Shown here piece by piece: positions 11,485 to 25,400 of a stretch of 64,000 nt of DNA (position 1 is its first letter; each line of letters starts with the position of its first letter). The notes below the pieces were generated by a model that was given only the letters and a program-made list of their open reading frames with translations, was not told where the DNA came from and searched no databases. The translations under genes were made by a program, and so were the position numbers. Where the stretch lies: assembly GCF_021869535.1 (NCBI RefSeq), contig NW_026262668.1:137937635-138001634 (forward strand), written 5' to 3'. This DNA comes from Mytilus californianus. Taxonomy: Eukaryota; Mollusca; Bivalvia; Mytilida; Mytilidae.

Positions 11485-12660
11485 AAATAAATTGCTTCGC
11501 AGAGCGCAGCTGGATACGACCGCAGAGGTCCAACCCTGAACAGTTGGGGCAAAATGGACACAATATTCGCACTTGATACAGGTCTGAATTTGGATTGTAA
11601 TTAAATATTTGACACATAATATGTTTCTGACACAGAATAACTGTAGTCAAAGAACTTGAATTGGTTATGTGATTTGAATTTATATTCATTTTTTTGTTTT
11701 TGTATTTGTATGCTGTTGCGAATTGACCCCCTCCCCCCAAAAATTTTTTTTTACCCCCCCCCTTTTTTTTGGCAAAAAAAAATTAATATTTGAAGAAATT
11801 TTCTTTTGAATTTCTGAAATCTTGAGAACAAATTGTCCCCATCCCCAATTTTTTTTTAACCTCCCTCCCCCCCCTTTTCCAAAAAAAAAATCTTTCCCTC
11901 AAGATATGGTCATAATCTCAATTCAAATTTCCAATGGAGTTTGCAACTATAATAACCCATTTAAATACATCATAAAAGTCTTTAAATAGAAAATGACATA
12001 CATAATCATGGCTTAATTTTAAATTACCTTCATCAGCATTTTTAAAATAGTAACTTCTAAAAATAAATTGACTGCTAATTACCTCAAAACAATACAACAT
12101 TTCTTTATATATAATTTAAAAGCAGTGTAAGGCAGGTATTTCAAATGTTGTGCTTGAATTACCTCCCTTGCACTGCTTTTAAATTATTTTTTGTACTTCA
12201 AGTAATTGTCCATTAACAAGGACACCCTTGTTTTCCCCCCTTTTTGCCCCTAATTCCTAAACGGTTTGAGCCATAACCCCCCAAAGCCAATTCTTACCAT
12301 CCCTTTGTGGTATGGAAACTTGTGGTATAATTTTAGAGAGATCATACACCAATCCACAAGTTATTGTCTGGAAACTTGTGGTATTGAACCTTGTGGTACA
12401 ATTTCAGAGCAATCAAAATACTTATACACAAGTTATTGTCCTGAAACTAGAAAAATGCTTATTTGGGCCCCTTTTTGGCCCCTCATTCCTAAACTGTTAG
12501 GACTATAACCCCCAAAATCAATCCCAACCTTCCTATTGTGGGTGTTAACCTTGTGTTTAAATTTCATAGAACTGTAGTTATTGTCCGGAAACCAAATGTC
12601 TTCGGTCGACGCTGACGAAGTGATACCAATATAAGACCGCAAAATTTTTTACGGTCGTAA
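11485..12660 (+). mobile_element. Dispersed element family C, copy 2
   Basis: Same terminal words as copy 1: GCAGAGCGCAG...ATACGACCGCAGAGGTCCAA at the start, and AAGACCGCAAAATTTTTTACGG at the end. It carries an extra hairpin segment at about 12115-12190 (AGCAGTGTAAGG...CCTTGCACTGCT), also present in copy 3. Poly-C and poly-A runs lie at 11725-11890. Confidence 0.85.
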
Positions 12661-12784
12661 GAAAACTTAATACTGAAAATTTTGACTTAAATCAGTTTAA
12701 AAAAACACAGTACAATGTTTTTAAAATTTAAAAGTCGAATTGACTCTAAGAGTGATAATAAACATGATTAAACAAATTCTTATA

Positions 12785-14955
12785 ATGAAAGAATCATACC
12801 ACAGGAAATAATAAAAGCTATCAAATTATTAAAGAATGGTAAGAGTGCTATATGTGACAAAAAATAGAACAGCTGATCATGTGTTTTCTTTTAAATCTAT
12901 TACTGAATTTTATAAAAGTAAAAAGAAAATGTATTTTCAGCCTTCATTGACTTAAAAAAAAAAAGGCTTATGATTCTGTATGGAGGACAGGGCTATTTTA
13001 CTTACTCCACAAACATAATGTGCCAAAAAATATTGTTGATGTTATCCAATCAATGTATAATGATACTAGAAGTAAAATTAAATTCACAAATGGGCTCAGT
13101 GAATAATTTTTATCAGACAGGAGTGTTAAGCAAGGAGATGTTCTGAGTCCTCTGCTGTTTAACATTTTTATAAATAATATCATTGACAGGTTGAAATGTA
13201 ATAATAATGACCCTGTGGTGATTGGTGATATTTCTATTAACTGCATATTATATGCAGATGAACTTGTACTTTTTATCAAGCAGTCCTAATGGACTGCAAA
13301 CATGTTTAAGTGTATTGTTTGAATTTTGTTCCAACCTGTAAATTAGAAGTCAATTTGATAAAGTCTAAGGTACTTATATTCAATTCAAATGGAAAATCAT
13401 TTTTGAATTATTTTAAATAAAATAGAAATGTTATAGATACTGTCAATCAATATTGTCACTTAGGTATCTGTTATGGTAACTTTAATTTAGCCATTTTTGT
13501 GTTGATGGAAAAAGCTAGAAAAGCTTATTTAAAAAAAAAAAAAAAAAAACACAGGTGGGTTAAGCAACCCATGTAAACTATCAGAGAAATGTTTTGATTC
13601 AGTAATATCACCAATATTGTTATATTGTTGTGAAGTTTGGGGTATAGAGAAGGCAGTGGCTATTTTGCCGGCTCTAGGTATTACCAATCACTGGTATACG
13701 TAAGCCAATTTCGTTTACAGATCTATATGCAATTTAAAGAACTGACTTATATTTCAAAAGCATATTTAATTTAAACATTTTTGATTTTGGCAGATTGGAT
13801 AATGTTTTATCAAATCTGCATGCAATTAGATTTTTAACATTTATTTTTTTATAACATACAGTTAAAAAATCTGAGATTTTATTCTTGTGCATACATGTAG
13901 CTTTAGCTTGTGACTGATTTTAGAAGTAATTTTAACTACAAGTTTTATATGATTTGACATTGCTACAAGTAGATGCTCAATATTTTTATTTTTATTTCTT
14001 TTTGCAAATTCTAATTTTTACTTTTAGCATATTTTCTATTATGCCAGCACCCTACTGAGAATGCTTAAAAAATCGTGACTCTGACCCTTATGAAATATTT
14101 CACATCAAATTTGTTAAAGAACGATGCAAGTAGAGCTGAATTAGCTAGATTTCCCTTAAGAACAAAAATCATTATTAAATACTTGGACCATTTAGTTAAA
14201 TCTGATCATACATTAGCTCATAATTTATTCAAAGCCAGTTGGAAAACAAATCCTTGAACAATTAATATTGTAACATGTCTCCAAAGGGTTGAAATAAAAA
14301 TATTAAAATTTTGTAATCAATTAAATCAGCGCAGTTTAGATCAAAACTTACAAGATCAACACTCCAAATTTTTTTTATTCTGAAAAATTAGATTGTTTCC
14401 ATAATATTTCAAAGGTAGGAGAACGTACACCATATGTTGATCAACTTACTTTCAAGTTTGATCGTTCTGTTATAGCTAAAATGAGATTAAGTGCTCATTC
14501 CCTTGAAATAGAAAAAGGGAGATATAACAGAATGGTAAGAAATAAAAGATTTTGTAAAGTGTGTACACACAACAAGATTAAAGATGAAAATCACTTTATT
14601 TGGCATTGCCTTAATAATCAAAAGGAAAGAGAAATCCTTGTGACAAAATTGTCTAAAATTTACCCAAATTTTAGAAATATACATAATGATAACATAAAGT
14701 CAAAAGTATTGTTAAACAGTGAGTCAGTAAAAATAACAAAATATGTTATAATTGCATTTCTGAATTGTTGAAAGTTAGAAATAATGTTTTACAAAACCAT
14801 TTATAATATTAAACATCAATATCCTGTTCAGAAAGTATTATTTAGTTGTATTTTTGTATTTTTGTAATTTTTTTTTTATGAATTTCTATACCATGTACTA
14901 AATTGAGTCTTTACCAATTGTTATAATTGCATTTGTGCTAATAAAATGTTGTCTA
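12785..14955 (+). pseudogene. Decayed LINE, RT domain to C-terminal zinc-binding segment
   Basis: Translating the plus strand in shifting frames gives a FIDL..KAYDSVWRTGLFYL RT block near 12945-13000, then VKQGDVLSPLLFNIFINNII at about 13120-13180, then LYADELVLLSSSPNGLQ at about 13250-13290. The catalytic YADD reads YADE. Downstream come SPILLYCCEVWG (about 13610), an ELARFPL block (14130) and a C-terminal frame at 14481-14771 with a C-x2-C-x9-H-x4-C pattern. Multiple stops and frameshifts, plus a 19-base A run at about 13530, show that it is dead. The end near 14955 is inferred from an AATAAAATGTT tail. Confidence 0.85.
14481..14771 (+). pseudogene. LINE C-terminal domain, still open
   Basis: 96-codon frame, part of the decayed LINE. 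It starts MRLSAHSLEIEKGRYN and contains FCKVCTHNKIKDENHFIWHC, a C-x2-C-x9-H-x4-C candidate zinc-binding motif. The same block with the same spacing occurs in the frame at 42686-43561, so the two copies belong to related LINEs. Its role in such elements is taken to be nucleic-acid binding; that is inference. Confidence 0.75.
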
Positions 14956-15920
14956 TTATCATCTATTTATTCACAACATTTTCACACTCAAGGATATTTT
15001 GAGTTTAAAAGAGGCTGATGACTTAATATCTTCAGCGCTGGAGTTTTTATATTTTATAGAGCTAGAAAAAAATCTTAACTGTTTACCTGATAAACAGGAC
15101 TACGACGTTTTGTCGTCGTCAGCTGTGTGTTTAGATGCAAACTTTGTCCTGTTGAGTATCTATTTCTCTGCTTGATTCCCAAAATTTCTCTTGTCTAATA
15201 TTGTTGCTGGATGAAATCACTGTGTCTTGCTTTGTGTTTTGTCCTATTTTGTATAACATGTCCTTTTTTGTTGAGGTTTGAAGATGCATTAGTTTTGCTT
15301 TGTCAGAAAGGACACTTAATGTACCTAACTTCGCCTCTCTTTTACCTAGTGGTGTTATTTTGATCCTGATGCCTGATGATAAAAGTCCAATATCTCTTCA
15401 AGGGACCAGAAGGGGTTCCAATTAATTATATTTTCAAATATCGTCTGAACCACAAAATTAATTTAAACCAAACTTACCAACTACGTTTCTGTGATTAACA
15501 TTAACAAGTCGTTAAGTCATTAACGAAATATGTAACTTGCAAAAAGGTTGACAACATAACAAAAGTACACATGCTGACCTGTCTCGTCTGCTTTACAGAT
15601 CATGATTGCATGGTTTAATGTTAAAAGTCTTAAAGATAAAGATTTTACAGTAAAGTATCACATTAACTTAACATTATCAATGATCCATGATAATAGGGTC
15701 CTGAAAGACATGTACACCTTACAAGCATTTCATTCATCAAATATAGTTGGAGGTTTAAGATCAAGGGTCAACAATTCTAGTTGAAGATCACAACTAAAAC
15801 TAGGTACCTACTGTCCCTGCCATTAAATTATAATCACCCTTTGCTCAAAAAGGTGCTGTGAAAGTTCATTATGTTAAAGCTTTAAATTATTCAGATATAA
15901 GAATATGACAGTATTAAATA
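14956..15920. other. No recognised feature
   Basis: Downstream of the inferred YAE1 3' end and of the decayed LINE. A plus-strand frame at 15602-15784 follows a plausible acceptor (CTGCTTTACAG), but no protein family is recognised and no partner exon is seen. Confidence 0.4.
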
Positions 15921-15926
15921 TTTATT
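15921..15926 (-). terminator. YAE1: Candidate YAE1 polyadenylation signal
   Basis: AATAAA on the minus strand, about 325 bases past the YAE1 stop codon and the nearest exact hexamer downstream of it. No transcript evidence; chance occurrence is likely in AT-rich DNA. Confidence 0.35.
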
Positions 15927-16249
15927 GTTGACAAAACAGTTCTTCATCAAGACATTTATGTAAATATTTCTGCTGTACTGTTATTAATAAATAACCCTTG
16001 TCTTATTACAGCTACTTAAGTCTTAACAACTTCTAATGCAAACCTTCCAAAAGATTTCATGATTATTTACACTTGACTAATTGTGTTTAAACCATCATTG
16101 TCTACATTTTCTAGGTAAACAAGTACATTGTCTACATACATATTTCTCAGATAACAGTATGTTCAGAATTGTTTTGCTTCATTCAGACACCGTTCTTACT
16201 GGATAAATGCCTTTTCCTCATCCTTTCCACATTGCTTCATGATTGTATA

Positions 16250-16421
16250 TCAAAATATTTGCTGACTTTTCAGCATTTTCATCTCATTGATATTTTGACT
16301 TTTTGACGCATTTATTAGGTCTTTTTCCAACTGAGTTATATGATTCAACTGTTTTTGCAGTTCATTTTCATCTTCAGAACTTATGCCTTGTTTGTTTTGG
16401 TACTGGCAAGATAATCTTGCA
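16250..16421 (-). CDS. YAE1: YAE1 exon 3 (terminal coding exon)
   Basis: Preceded on the minus strand by a ten-T tract and CAG. The first base (T) completes an AG left by exon 2 to make serine, after which the frame reads ARLSCQYQNKQG and a glutamine/lysine-rich helix-like stretch to TGA. No good splice donor precedes the stop, so it is called the last coding exon. Confidence 0.8.
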
Positions 16422-19400
16422 CTGAAAAAAAAAATCTTAAAAAGTTTAAAATATATGAAGACTTTATATGACTGACAATAAGACAGCAAAAATATGTTCA
16501 GCAAAGACAAGGATTAAACATTTACAGGTAAACCCTGTGTACATACCTCTGATAATTACATACTTGTAAGTCTATCTAACTTTTGTTTAAAAGGTTTTAT
16601 TCCAAATGAAAAAGTTACATCCAAATATTCAAATACTGGATGACTTTTGTGTTGTTGGGTTGCTGCCTTATGGACCTTCTCTGGAAAAAGCTGAAATCGA
16701 CAAGTGTGCAAAATTCTGTAAAAATAGCTACATCATTTGCTAGAATTGGTTGCAAAATGATTGAGAAAATGATATGCTGTCAGAAAAATTTCGACTGTAA
16801 GTAATATTTATTGAACTGCAGTAAGTTTATTTTGTGAATAACAAATATGAACATCATCAAAATAATTGCAATTAAAGGTAATATCTCCTATTCATTTCTA
16901 CTTTTCCAAACATTAACAATTTATCCATGTCTGTGCGAATTTCAACACACTTTCTATCATTTTATAGAAGTTTACACAAATTTGAAAATACCTACCATAA
17001 ATGACCTGGCACACCAAACTACAGATATATTAATGGTTTGTACCTACCAATGACATGGTACAACAAACTACAGATATATGAATGGTTTGTATCTACCAAT
17101 GACATGGTACAACAAACTACAGATATATTTATGGTTTGTACCTACCAATGACATGGTACAACACACTACAGATATATGAATGGTTTGTATCTACCAATGA
17201 CATGGTACAACAAACTACAGATATATGAATGGTTTGTACCTACCAATGACATGGTACAACAAACTACAGATATATGAATGGTTTGTATCTACCAATGACA
17301 TGGTACAACAAACTACAGATATATTTATGGTTTGTACCTACCAATGACATGGTACAACACACTACAGATATATGAATGGTTTGTATCTACCAATGACATG
17401 GTACAACAAACTACAGATATATGAATGGTTTGTACCTACCAATGACATGGTACAACAAACTACAGATATATGAATGGTTTGTACCTACCACAGTACAACA
17501 AACTACAGATCTATGAATGGTTTGTACCTACCAATGACATGGTACAACAAACTACAGATATATGAATGGTTTGTACCTACCACAGTACAACAAACTACAG
17601 ATATATGAATGGTTTGTACCTACCACAGTACAGCAAACTACAGATATATGAATGGTTTGTACCTACCACGGTACAACAAACTACAGATATATGAATGGTT
17701 TGTACCTACCAATGACATGGTACAACAAACTACAGATATATGAATAGTTTGTACCTACCAATGACATGGTACAACAAACTACAGATATATGAATGGTTTG
17801 TACCTACCACAGTACAACAAACTACAGATATATGAATGGTTTGTACCTACCAATGACATGGTACAACAAACTACAGGTATATGAATGGTTTGTACCTACC
17901 AATGACATGGTACAACAAACTACAGATATATGAATGGTTTGTACCTACCAATGACATGGTACAACAAACTACAGATATATGAATGGTTTGTACCTACCAC
18001 AGTACAACAAACTACAGATATATGAATGGTTTGTACCAACCAATGACATGGAACAACAAACTACAGATATATGAATGGTTTGTACCTACCAATGACATGG
18101 TACAACAAACTACAGATATATGAATAGTTTGTACCTACCAATGACATGGTACAACAAACTACAGATATATGAATGGTTTGTACCTACCACGGTACAACAA
18201 ACTACAGATATATGAATGGTTTGTACCTACCACGGTACAACAAACTACAGATATATGAATGGTTTGTACCTACCACCAACAAACTACAGATATATGAATG
18301 GTTTGTACCTACCACCAACAAACTACAGATATATTAATGGTTTGTACCTACCACCAACAAACTACAGATATATGAATGGTTTGTATCTACCAATGACATG
18401 GTACAACAAACTACAGATATATGAATGGTTTGTACCTACCAATGACATGGTACAACACACTACAGATATATGAATGGTTTGTACCTACCAATGACATGGT
18501 ACAACAAACTACAGATATATGAATGGTTTGTACCTACCAATGACATGGTACAACAAACTACAGGTATATGAATGGTTTGTACCTACCACAGTACAACAAA
18601 CTACAGATCTATGAATGGTTTGTACCTACCAATGACATGGTACAACAAACTACAGATATATGAATGGTTTGTACCTACCACAGTACAACAAACTACAGAT
18701 ATATGAATGGTTTGTACCTACCACAGTACAGCAAACTACAGATATATGAATGGTTTGTACCTACCACGGTACAACAAACTACAGATATATGAATGGTTTG
18801 TACCTACCAATGACATGGTACAACAAACTACAGATATATGAATAGTTTGTACCTACCAATGACATGGTACAACAAACTACAGATATATGAATGGTTTGTA
18901 CCTACCACAGTACAACAAACTACAGATATATGAATGGTTTGTACCTACCAATGACATGGTACAACAAACTACAGGTATATGAATGGTTTGTACCTACCAA
19001 TGACATGGTACAACAAACTACAGATATATGAATGGTTTGTACCTACCAATGACATGGTACAACAAACTACAGATATATGAATGGTTTGTACCTACCACGG
19101 TACAACAAACTACAGATATATGAATGGTTTGTACCTACCACCAACAAACTACAGATATATTAATGGTTTGTACCTACCACCAACAAACTACAGATATATG
19201 AATGGTTTGTATCTACCAATGACATGGTACAACAAACTACAGATATATGAATGGTTTGTACCTACCAATGACATGGTACAACACACTACAGATATATGAA
19301 TGGTTTGTACCTACCAATGACATGGTACAACAAACTACAGATATATGAATGGTTTGTACCTACCAATGACATGGTACAACAAACTACAGATATATGAATG

Positions 19401-22400
19401 GTTTGTACCTACCACGGTACAACAAACTACAGATATATGAATGGTTTGTACCTACCACCAACAAACTACAGATATATTAATGGTTTGTACCTACCACCAA
19501 CAAACTACAGATATATGAATGGTTTGTATCTACCAATGACATGGTACAACAAACTACAGATATATGAATGGTTTGTACCTACCAATGACATGGTACAACA
19601 CACTACAGATATATGAATGGTTTGTACCTACCAATGACATGGTACAACAAACTACAGATATATGAATGGTTTGTACCTACCAATGACATGGTACAACAAA
19701 CTACAGATATATGAATGGTTTGTACCTACCACGGTACAACAAACTACAGATATATGAATGGTTTGTACCTACCACCAACAAACTACAGATATATTAATGG
19801 TTTGTACCTACCACCAACAAACTACAGATATATGAATGGTTTGTATCTACCAATGACATGGTACAACAAACTACAGATATATGAATGGTTTGTACCTACC
19901 AATGACATGGTTCAACAAACTACAGATATATGAATGGTTTGTACCTACCACAGTACAACAAACTACAGATATATGAATGGTTTGTACCTACCACAGTACA
20001 ACAAACTACAGATATATGAATGGTTTGTACCTACCAATGACATGGTACAACAAACTACAGATATATGAATGGTTTGTACCCACCATGGTACAAAGTACAA
20101 AATTAAATATTTCCATTATACTACTTATTTTCGAATGTCTATAATTTTGCAGCTGATAAAGACATTAACTCTAAATTAAGAAAAAAGAGTTTCTTGTATC
20201 ATCTTGTAATAATATACAAAGTTTTAAAAAATGTGTTATAGTACATCAGCAGATAACTTTTTCCAGATAAGTTTATCAACAAAAAGCAGTAAACAACTTT
20301 TTGAAATATATATATAAAAAACACAAACAGTCAACTTTAAAATTTTTTGTCATTCTTCAGAAAGGATTCTTTGGAATAGAAATTTAACTTCACTTTCTGC
20401 TATAAAGATGATGTCCTCTCACTTAATAAGTTTGGTGACTATATGTTGAACACATCTATCCCATCGAACTTGAGATAAAGGATACAACAGATACAGTTAA
20501 GTCTATTTCATATCTTGACTTACATCTAGAAATTGACAATGAAAGTCCGTTGGAAACAAAATTTTACGACAAAATAGATGATTTCAGTTTCCAGATTATG
20601 AACTTTCCATTTCTATGTAGCAACATTCCAGCAGCGCCTGCATATGGAGTATATATCTCCCAGTTGATACAATAATCCAGGGTTTGCATTTCCTATCATG
20701 ATTTCCTTGATAGAGGGTTGCTGCTTTTTCAAAGAATAACATCAATAGATATTAACAATTCACCCAAGTTTCATGAAAACTGCTCAAAGCACTTTTGAGT
20801 TAATAGTCCGAAAACAGAAAAATCACCCTTTTTCAATGAATAACACCCCATAACTTGGAAAGGTAAAATCTAAAATTTATATAAATCGAAAGGCAGCTCA
20901 TTTTAATAGATATAAATAATTCATAAAAGTTTCATGAAAACAGCTTAAAGCATTTTTGAGTTATTGTCTGAAAACTGGAAAATCCCCCCATTTTTAATGA
21001 ATTAAACCCCACAACTCGGAAACGTAAAAACTAAAATTTATATAAATCGAAAGGCAACTCATTTCAATAGATATAAGTAATTCATCAAAGTTTCATGAAA
21101 ACAGCTTAAAGCATTTTGAGTTATTGTCTGAAAACTGGAAAATCACCCCCTTTTTTAATGATAAACACCCCATAACTTCGAAACATAAAATCTAAAATTT
21201 ATAAAAAACGAAAGGGAGCTCACGTCAATAGATATAAACAATTCACCATGGGGGCTAGGATGAAAAATTTTGTCCTGCATTTTTTTTTAGTTGTAATCTC
21301 TGTCCTGCCTTTTTATTTTTCACTCTATTTGGTCCTGCCTTTTTTTTTTATTAGTTTATCCTGACTTTTTTAAAAATTGTCATCCTGCCTTTTTTTTTGC
21401 CAAATTGCTCATCCTGCCTTTTTTTTTACTCAAAACTCCTGTCCTGCCTTTTTTTTCAAATTTCATCCTAGCCCCGCATAAAAATCAAATGGTAGCTCCC
21501 TTACCTATGGTTATGTAATGGATAATCGATTGAACTTAAATATACACCTTATTTCTCCTCTGTGTTTTGCCAGTTTATAGAGAGTCTGAGCACCATCTGA
21601 AAATCCTTCATTGAACCCATTCTGAAGTTTTGATTCTTTCCCTAATGTTAATCCCTCTCTGTATCCACCCTGCAACAGATATAATAATGATATAATACAT
21701 GCACATTTCTCACAAATTTACAAAGACAATGTTTATCAATTTCTATGTTGTGTTTCATATACTGTTTGTCTTTTGGTCATTTTTCACTTTTTGTCATGGC
21801 ATTTCGTTTTCGACTTTAGAGTTTGATTATCCCTTTGGTATATTTCAACCAGCCAGCAGTATTTTTAACATTGCCATATAAGTGGGAGGTATGGCTAGCC
21901 ATAAAATCAGGTTTAACCCACCAATTTTTCTTAAAATGTCCTGTACCAAGTCAGGAATATGACAGTTGTTATCTACAGTCCATTTCTATGTATGTTGGCG
22001 TTTGTTTTTGTTGTAGTTCAGTGTTTCTGTTGTCCCCTTGTTTTCCTTTTATAGTTGATGTGTTTCCCTTGGTTTAAGTTTGTTACCCGGATTTGTTTTT
22101 GCTCAATCGATTTATGAATTTTGAACAGGGGTATACTACTGTTGCCTTTTTTATTCAATTCTCTTTTAGAGAAGACCATACAAATCAAAGTAAAAAAAAC
22201 CCAGAAAATGAGGGAATCACATGAACTCCAAAAGAAGTGAGATTTGGGTAGGGTCACTTTTACCGTTTTACTCTGTAACAGAATTGAAAGATACTAAGAG
22301 GACATTCAAAACTAAGCCAACAGACCACAAAAAAGACAACACAAATAAAATAAATGTGGATAGTGTCCACATGTGGACACAGATGATGCCCCCGCTTGCA

Positions 22401-25400
22401 TATCATATAGTTATAAAGGGACATAACTGAAGAACGGTAAAAGTGACCCTACCCAAATTTGAACTTGATCTGAGTTTTGTGGTAATAAGCATTGTGTGTA
22501 AGTCTCATAACATTTGGTTGAGGCTAACTTAAGTAGAGAACAGAAACTAAAAATTCAGCAATTTTTCTATTTGTAAACACGCATAACTCTAGAATGGTTG
22601 TGTATAAGTTTTATAACATTTGGTTGAGACAAACTAAAAAATTCAGCAATTTTTATGTTTATAAAGGGACATAACTCAAGAATGGTAAAAGTGTCGTCAC
22701 CAAATTTGGTTCTTACTCTGTATTATGTAGTAATAAGGATTGTGTATAAGTTTCATAACATTTGGTTGAGGCAAACTAAAGTTAGAAAACATAAACAAAA
22801 ATTGTACTTGATCTTAGTTTTGTGGTAATGAATATTGTGTATAGGTTTCGTAATGTTTGGTTGAGGCAAACTTAAGTTACAGAATGGAAACTAAAAATTT
22901 TGCAATCTTTCAATTCATAAAAGGCATAACTCAATAATGGTTAAAGTGACACTACCCAAATTCAACTTGATCTGTGTTTTATCAGCGGAAATCAAAATTA
23001 AACATTGCATTGTATAAAGCATTGATTGTAGTTGATTCAACTATAATCATGGACAAAGGAAGATAACTCCAATTTTAAAAATTACTTCATATTTATAAAG
23101 GGGCATAACTCTAGAACAGTTAAAGTGACGCCACCAAAATTCAAACTTGATCTGTGTTTTGTGGTAATGAGCATTGTGTATAAGTTTCATAACATTTGGT
23201 TGAGGCAAACTTAAGTTAGGGAACGGAAACTAAAAATTTTGCAATCTTTCCATTTATAAAGGGCATAACTCTAGAACGGTTAAAGTGACGCCACCAAAAT
23301 TCAAACTTGATCTGTGTTTTGTGGTAATAAGCATTGTGTATAAGTTTCATAACATTTGTTTGAGGCAAACTCAAGTTAGAGAACGGAAACCAATTTTGGG
23401 ACGTATGGACGGATGTACGTACGTACAGACGGACAAGGGTAAAACTTATTGCCCCCACCGCTATGGCGGGAGCATAAAAAAATACATAAATAAACCATCA
23501 AAAATGGTGGTGATCTCAGGTGCTCCGGAAGGGTAAGCAGATCCTGATACATGAGAGGCACATGTAATGTTTATCATGACAAGTACAAATCAGGTGATGT
23601 CACATACTATCAAGGGAAAGATGACGAAATTGGTATTAATAAGGAAAAAATCTGTGGTCATCTGTGATAGATGGTACAATAGTTATCAAAGGTACCAGGA
23701 TTATAATTTAATACGCCAGACGCGCATTTCTTCTACATAAGACTCATCTGTGATGCTCAGATCAAAATAGTTATAAAACCAAACAAGTACAAAGTTGAAG
23801 AGCATTGATGACCCAAAATTCCAAAAATTGTGCCAAATAGGGCTAAGCTAATCTATTCCTGGGATAAGAAAATCCTTAGTTTTTCGAACAATATGTAAGC
23901 AATAATCCTTTATCAAGGAAATCATGATAGGAAAGAAAATGATATAACATCAAGATTCTGCCTTGACTATGGTAAATTAAATCAATTACATTCATTTTTA
24001 GTCATCCTTTTCCATGAATTTTTATACAAACTAGATACCTTTCTTGGGGAAAAAGGGGGGGGGAGAGTGGCTTAGCATAAAGGACCTCAAATTGGCAACA
24101 AAGAATTTACAAAATAGGTAAAACTGTGTTCGTTTTTTCTTCAAACTGGATACCTCCTAAAGGATTTGTAACTACATTTGTAACTTATGATTAAGGATAA
24201 AATTTACATAAGATGATGTAAAATATTTAAAATTTTCTTCTTTGAAAATTTGAGATTAATATTATATAGCAAGCAGGCTTAAAATTAAGTCATGATAATC
24301 TCAAATTCAAAGAAACTTAGTGTTATGACTATTATTGAATCCATGTATCAGATTATTGCATCCATGTTAAAGATTATTGCATCTATGTATTAGTTTAATG
24401 CATTCAAATGGACCTCGACCTTTCTTCCTCAGAACAAGGAGAATTGGAACAGATTAACATTATCTGAAGTGGAGTCCACCACATATAACCTAGACAGCAG
24501 GATATCAAGTATACAAAGTTGTAAATATAGATTGATTTTACTCCATTTTTACTTATGATTAATCTAGAGATACATCAGAGACAATTACACAAAAAAAATG
24601 TAAATGTTGAAATTCAAACAAAAACAAACAGGTATTAAAAACGTGTATAATGTTAATTTGGTATTGTTGTCACAGTGTTCCCCACTGCCCATAATTTGCA
24701 ATAAACTGTGATTTATGAATAGCAAATGACATTGTGTAAAGCTTAAACATCTAATAACAATAAGTATAAAAAAAACAATATGTTATTATCCAAATAACAC
24801 TTGTAATGACCGAATAACACTTGACTGTAAATCATTTTTAAGTTATATAATACACTTATAATATAATATTATTTAATAATCAATGTTTAAATGTCACCAA
24901 TATGTGCTAATATTAAAAATTCAAGTGTTATTCGGTCATTACAAGTGTTATTTGGATAATAACGGTGTTATTCGGTCATTCGAGGTTACCGAATTTCTTC
25001 ATCACTCTTGTTTCATCTCCTTTTGAATAAAATATGGACCAAGACACATAAAATAGAAGTGACTGTAAAATACAATATTAATATCATCTGCTTACGAATA
25101 CAAGAATAAATAAATTATAGTTTATTTACTTATGCAGTTCATTCAAATTTTGTTGTACCACTAAATGTCTGGAAAAAAAAGAATAAAACACTGCCTATCA
25201 AGATTTATCACTTAACACTGAAGGCTTGCTTCAGTGGTGTTTCAGGTAACAGCTGTCTCATGTTATTTACTTTTTTGATTATATTTAAGTAAAAAGTTGA
25301 ATAAATGGAAATATAGTATAGTTATAAGTGTATTAAGACACCTCCAATAGTCCTGACTGTATCTTTTCCCATTCCTTTGATACAATATAATCATCATCTA

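Noticed and set aside
15602..15784. Possible plus-strand exon after CTGCTTTACAG
   Set aside because: No recognised protein, no partner exon, and it lies downstream of YAE1 on the opposite strand; a frame of 60 codons is common by chance.
18216..19933. Four near-identical plus-strand frames beginning MVCTYHG as a repeated protein family
   Set aside because: They coincide with minisatellite units and the 317-bp higher-order block; the frame is a by-product of unit lengths, with no start context or splice signals.
1..20092. Tandem arrays as CRISPR arrays
   Set aside because: Units are contiguous and lack unique spacers; there are no cas genes, and the window is clearly from an animal genome with spliced genes.
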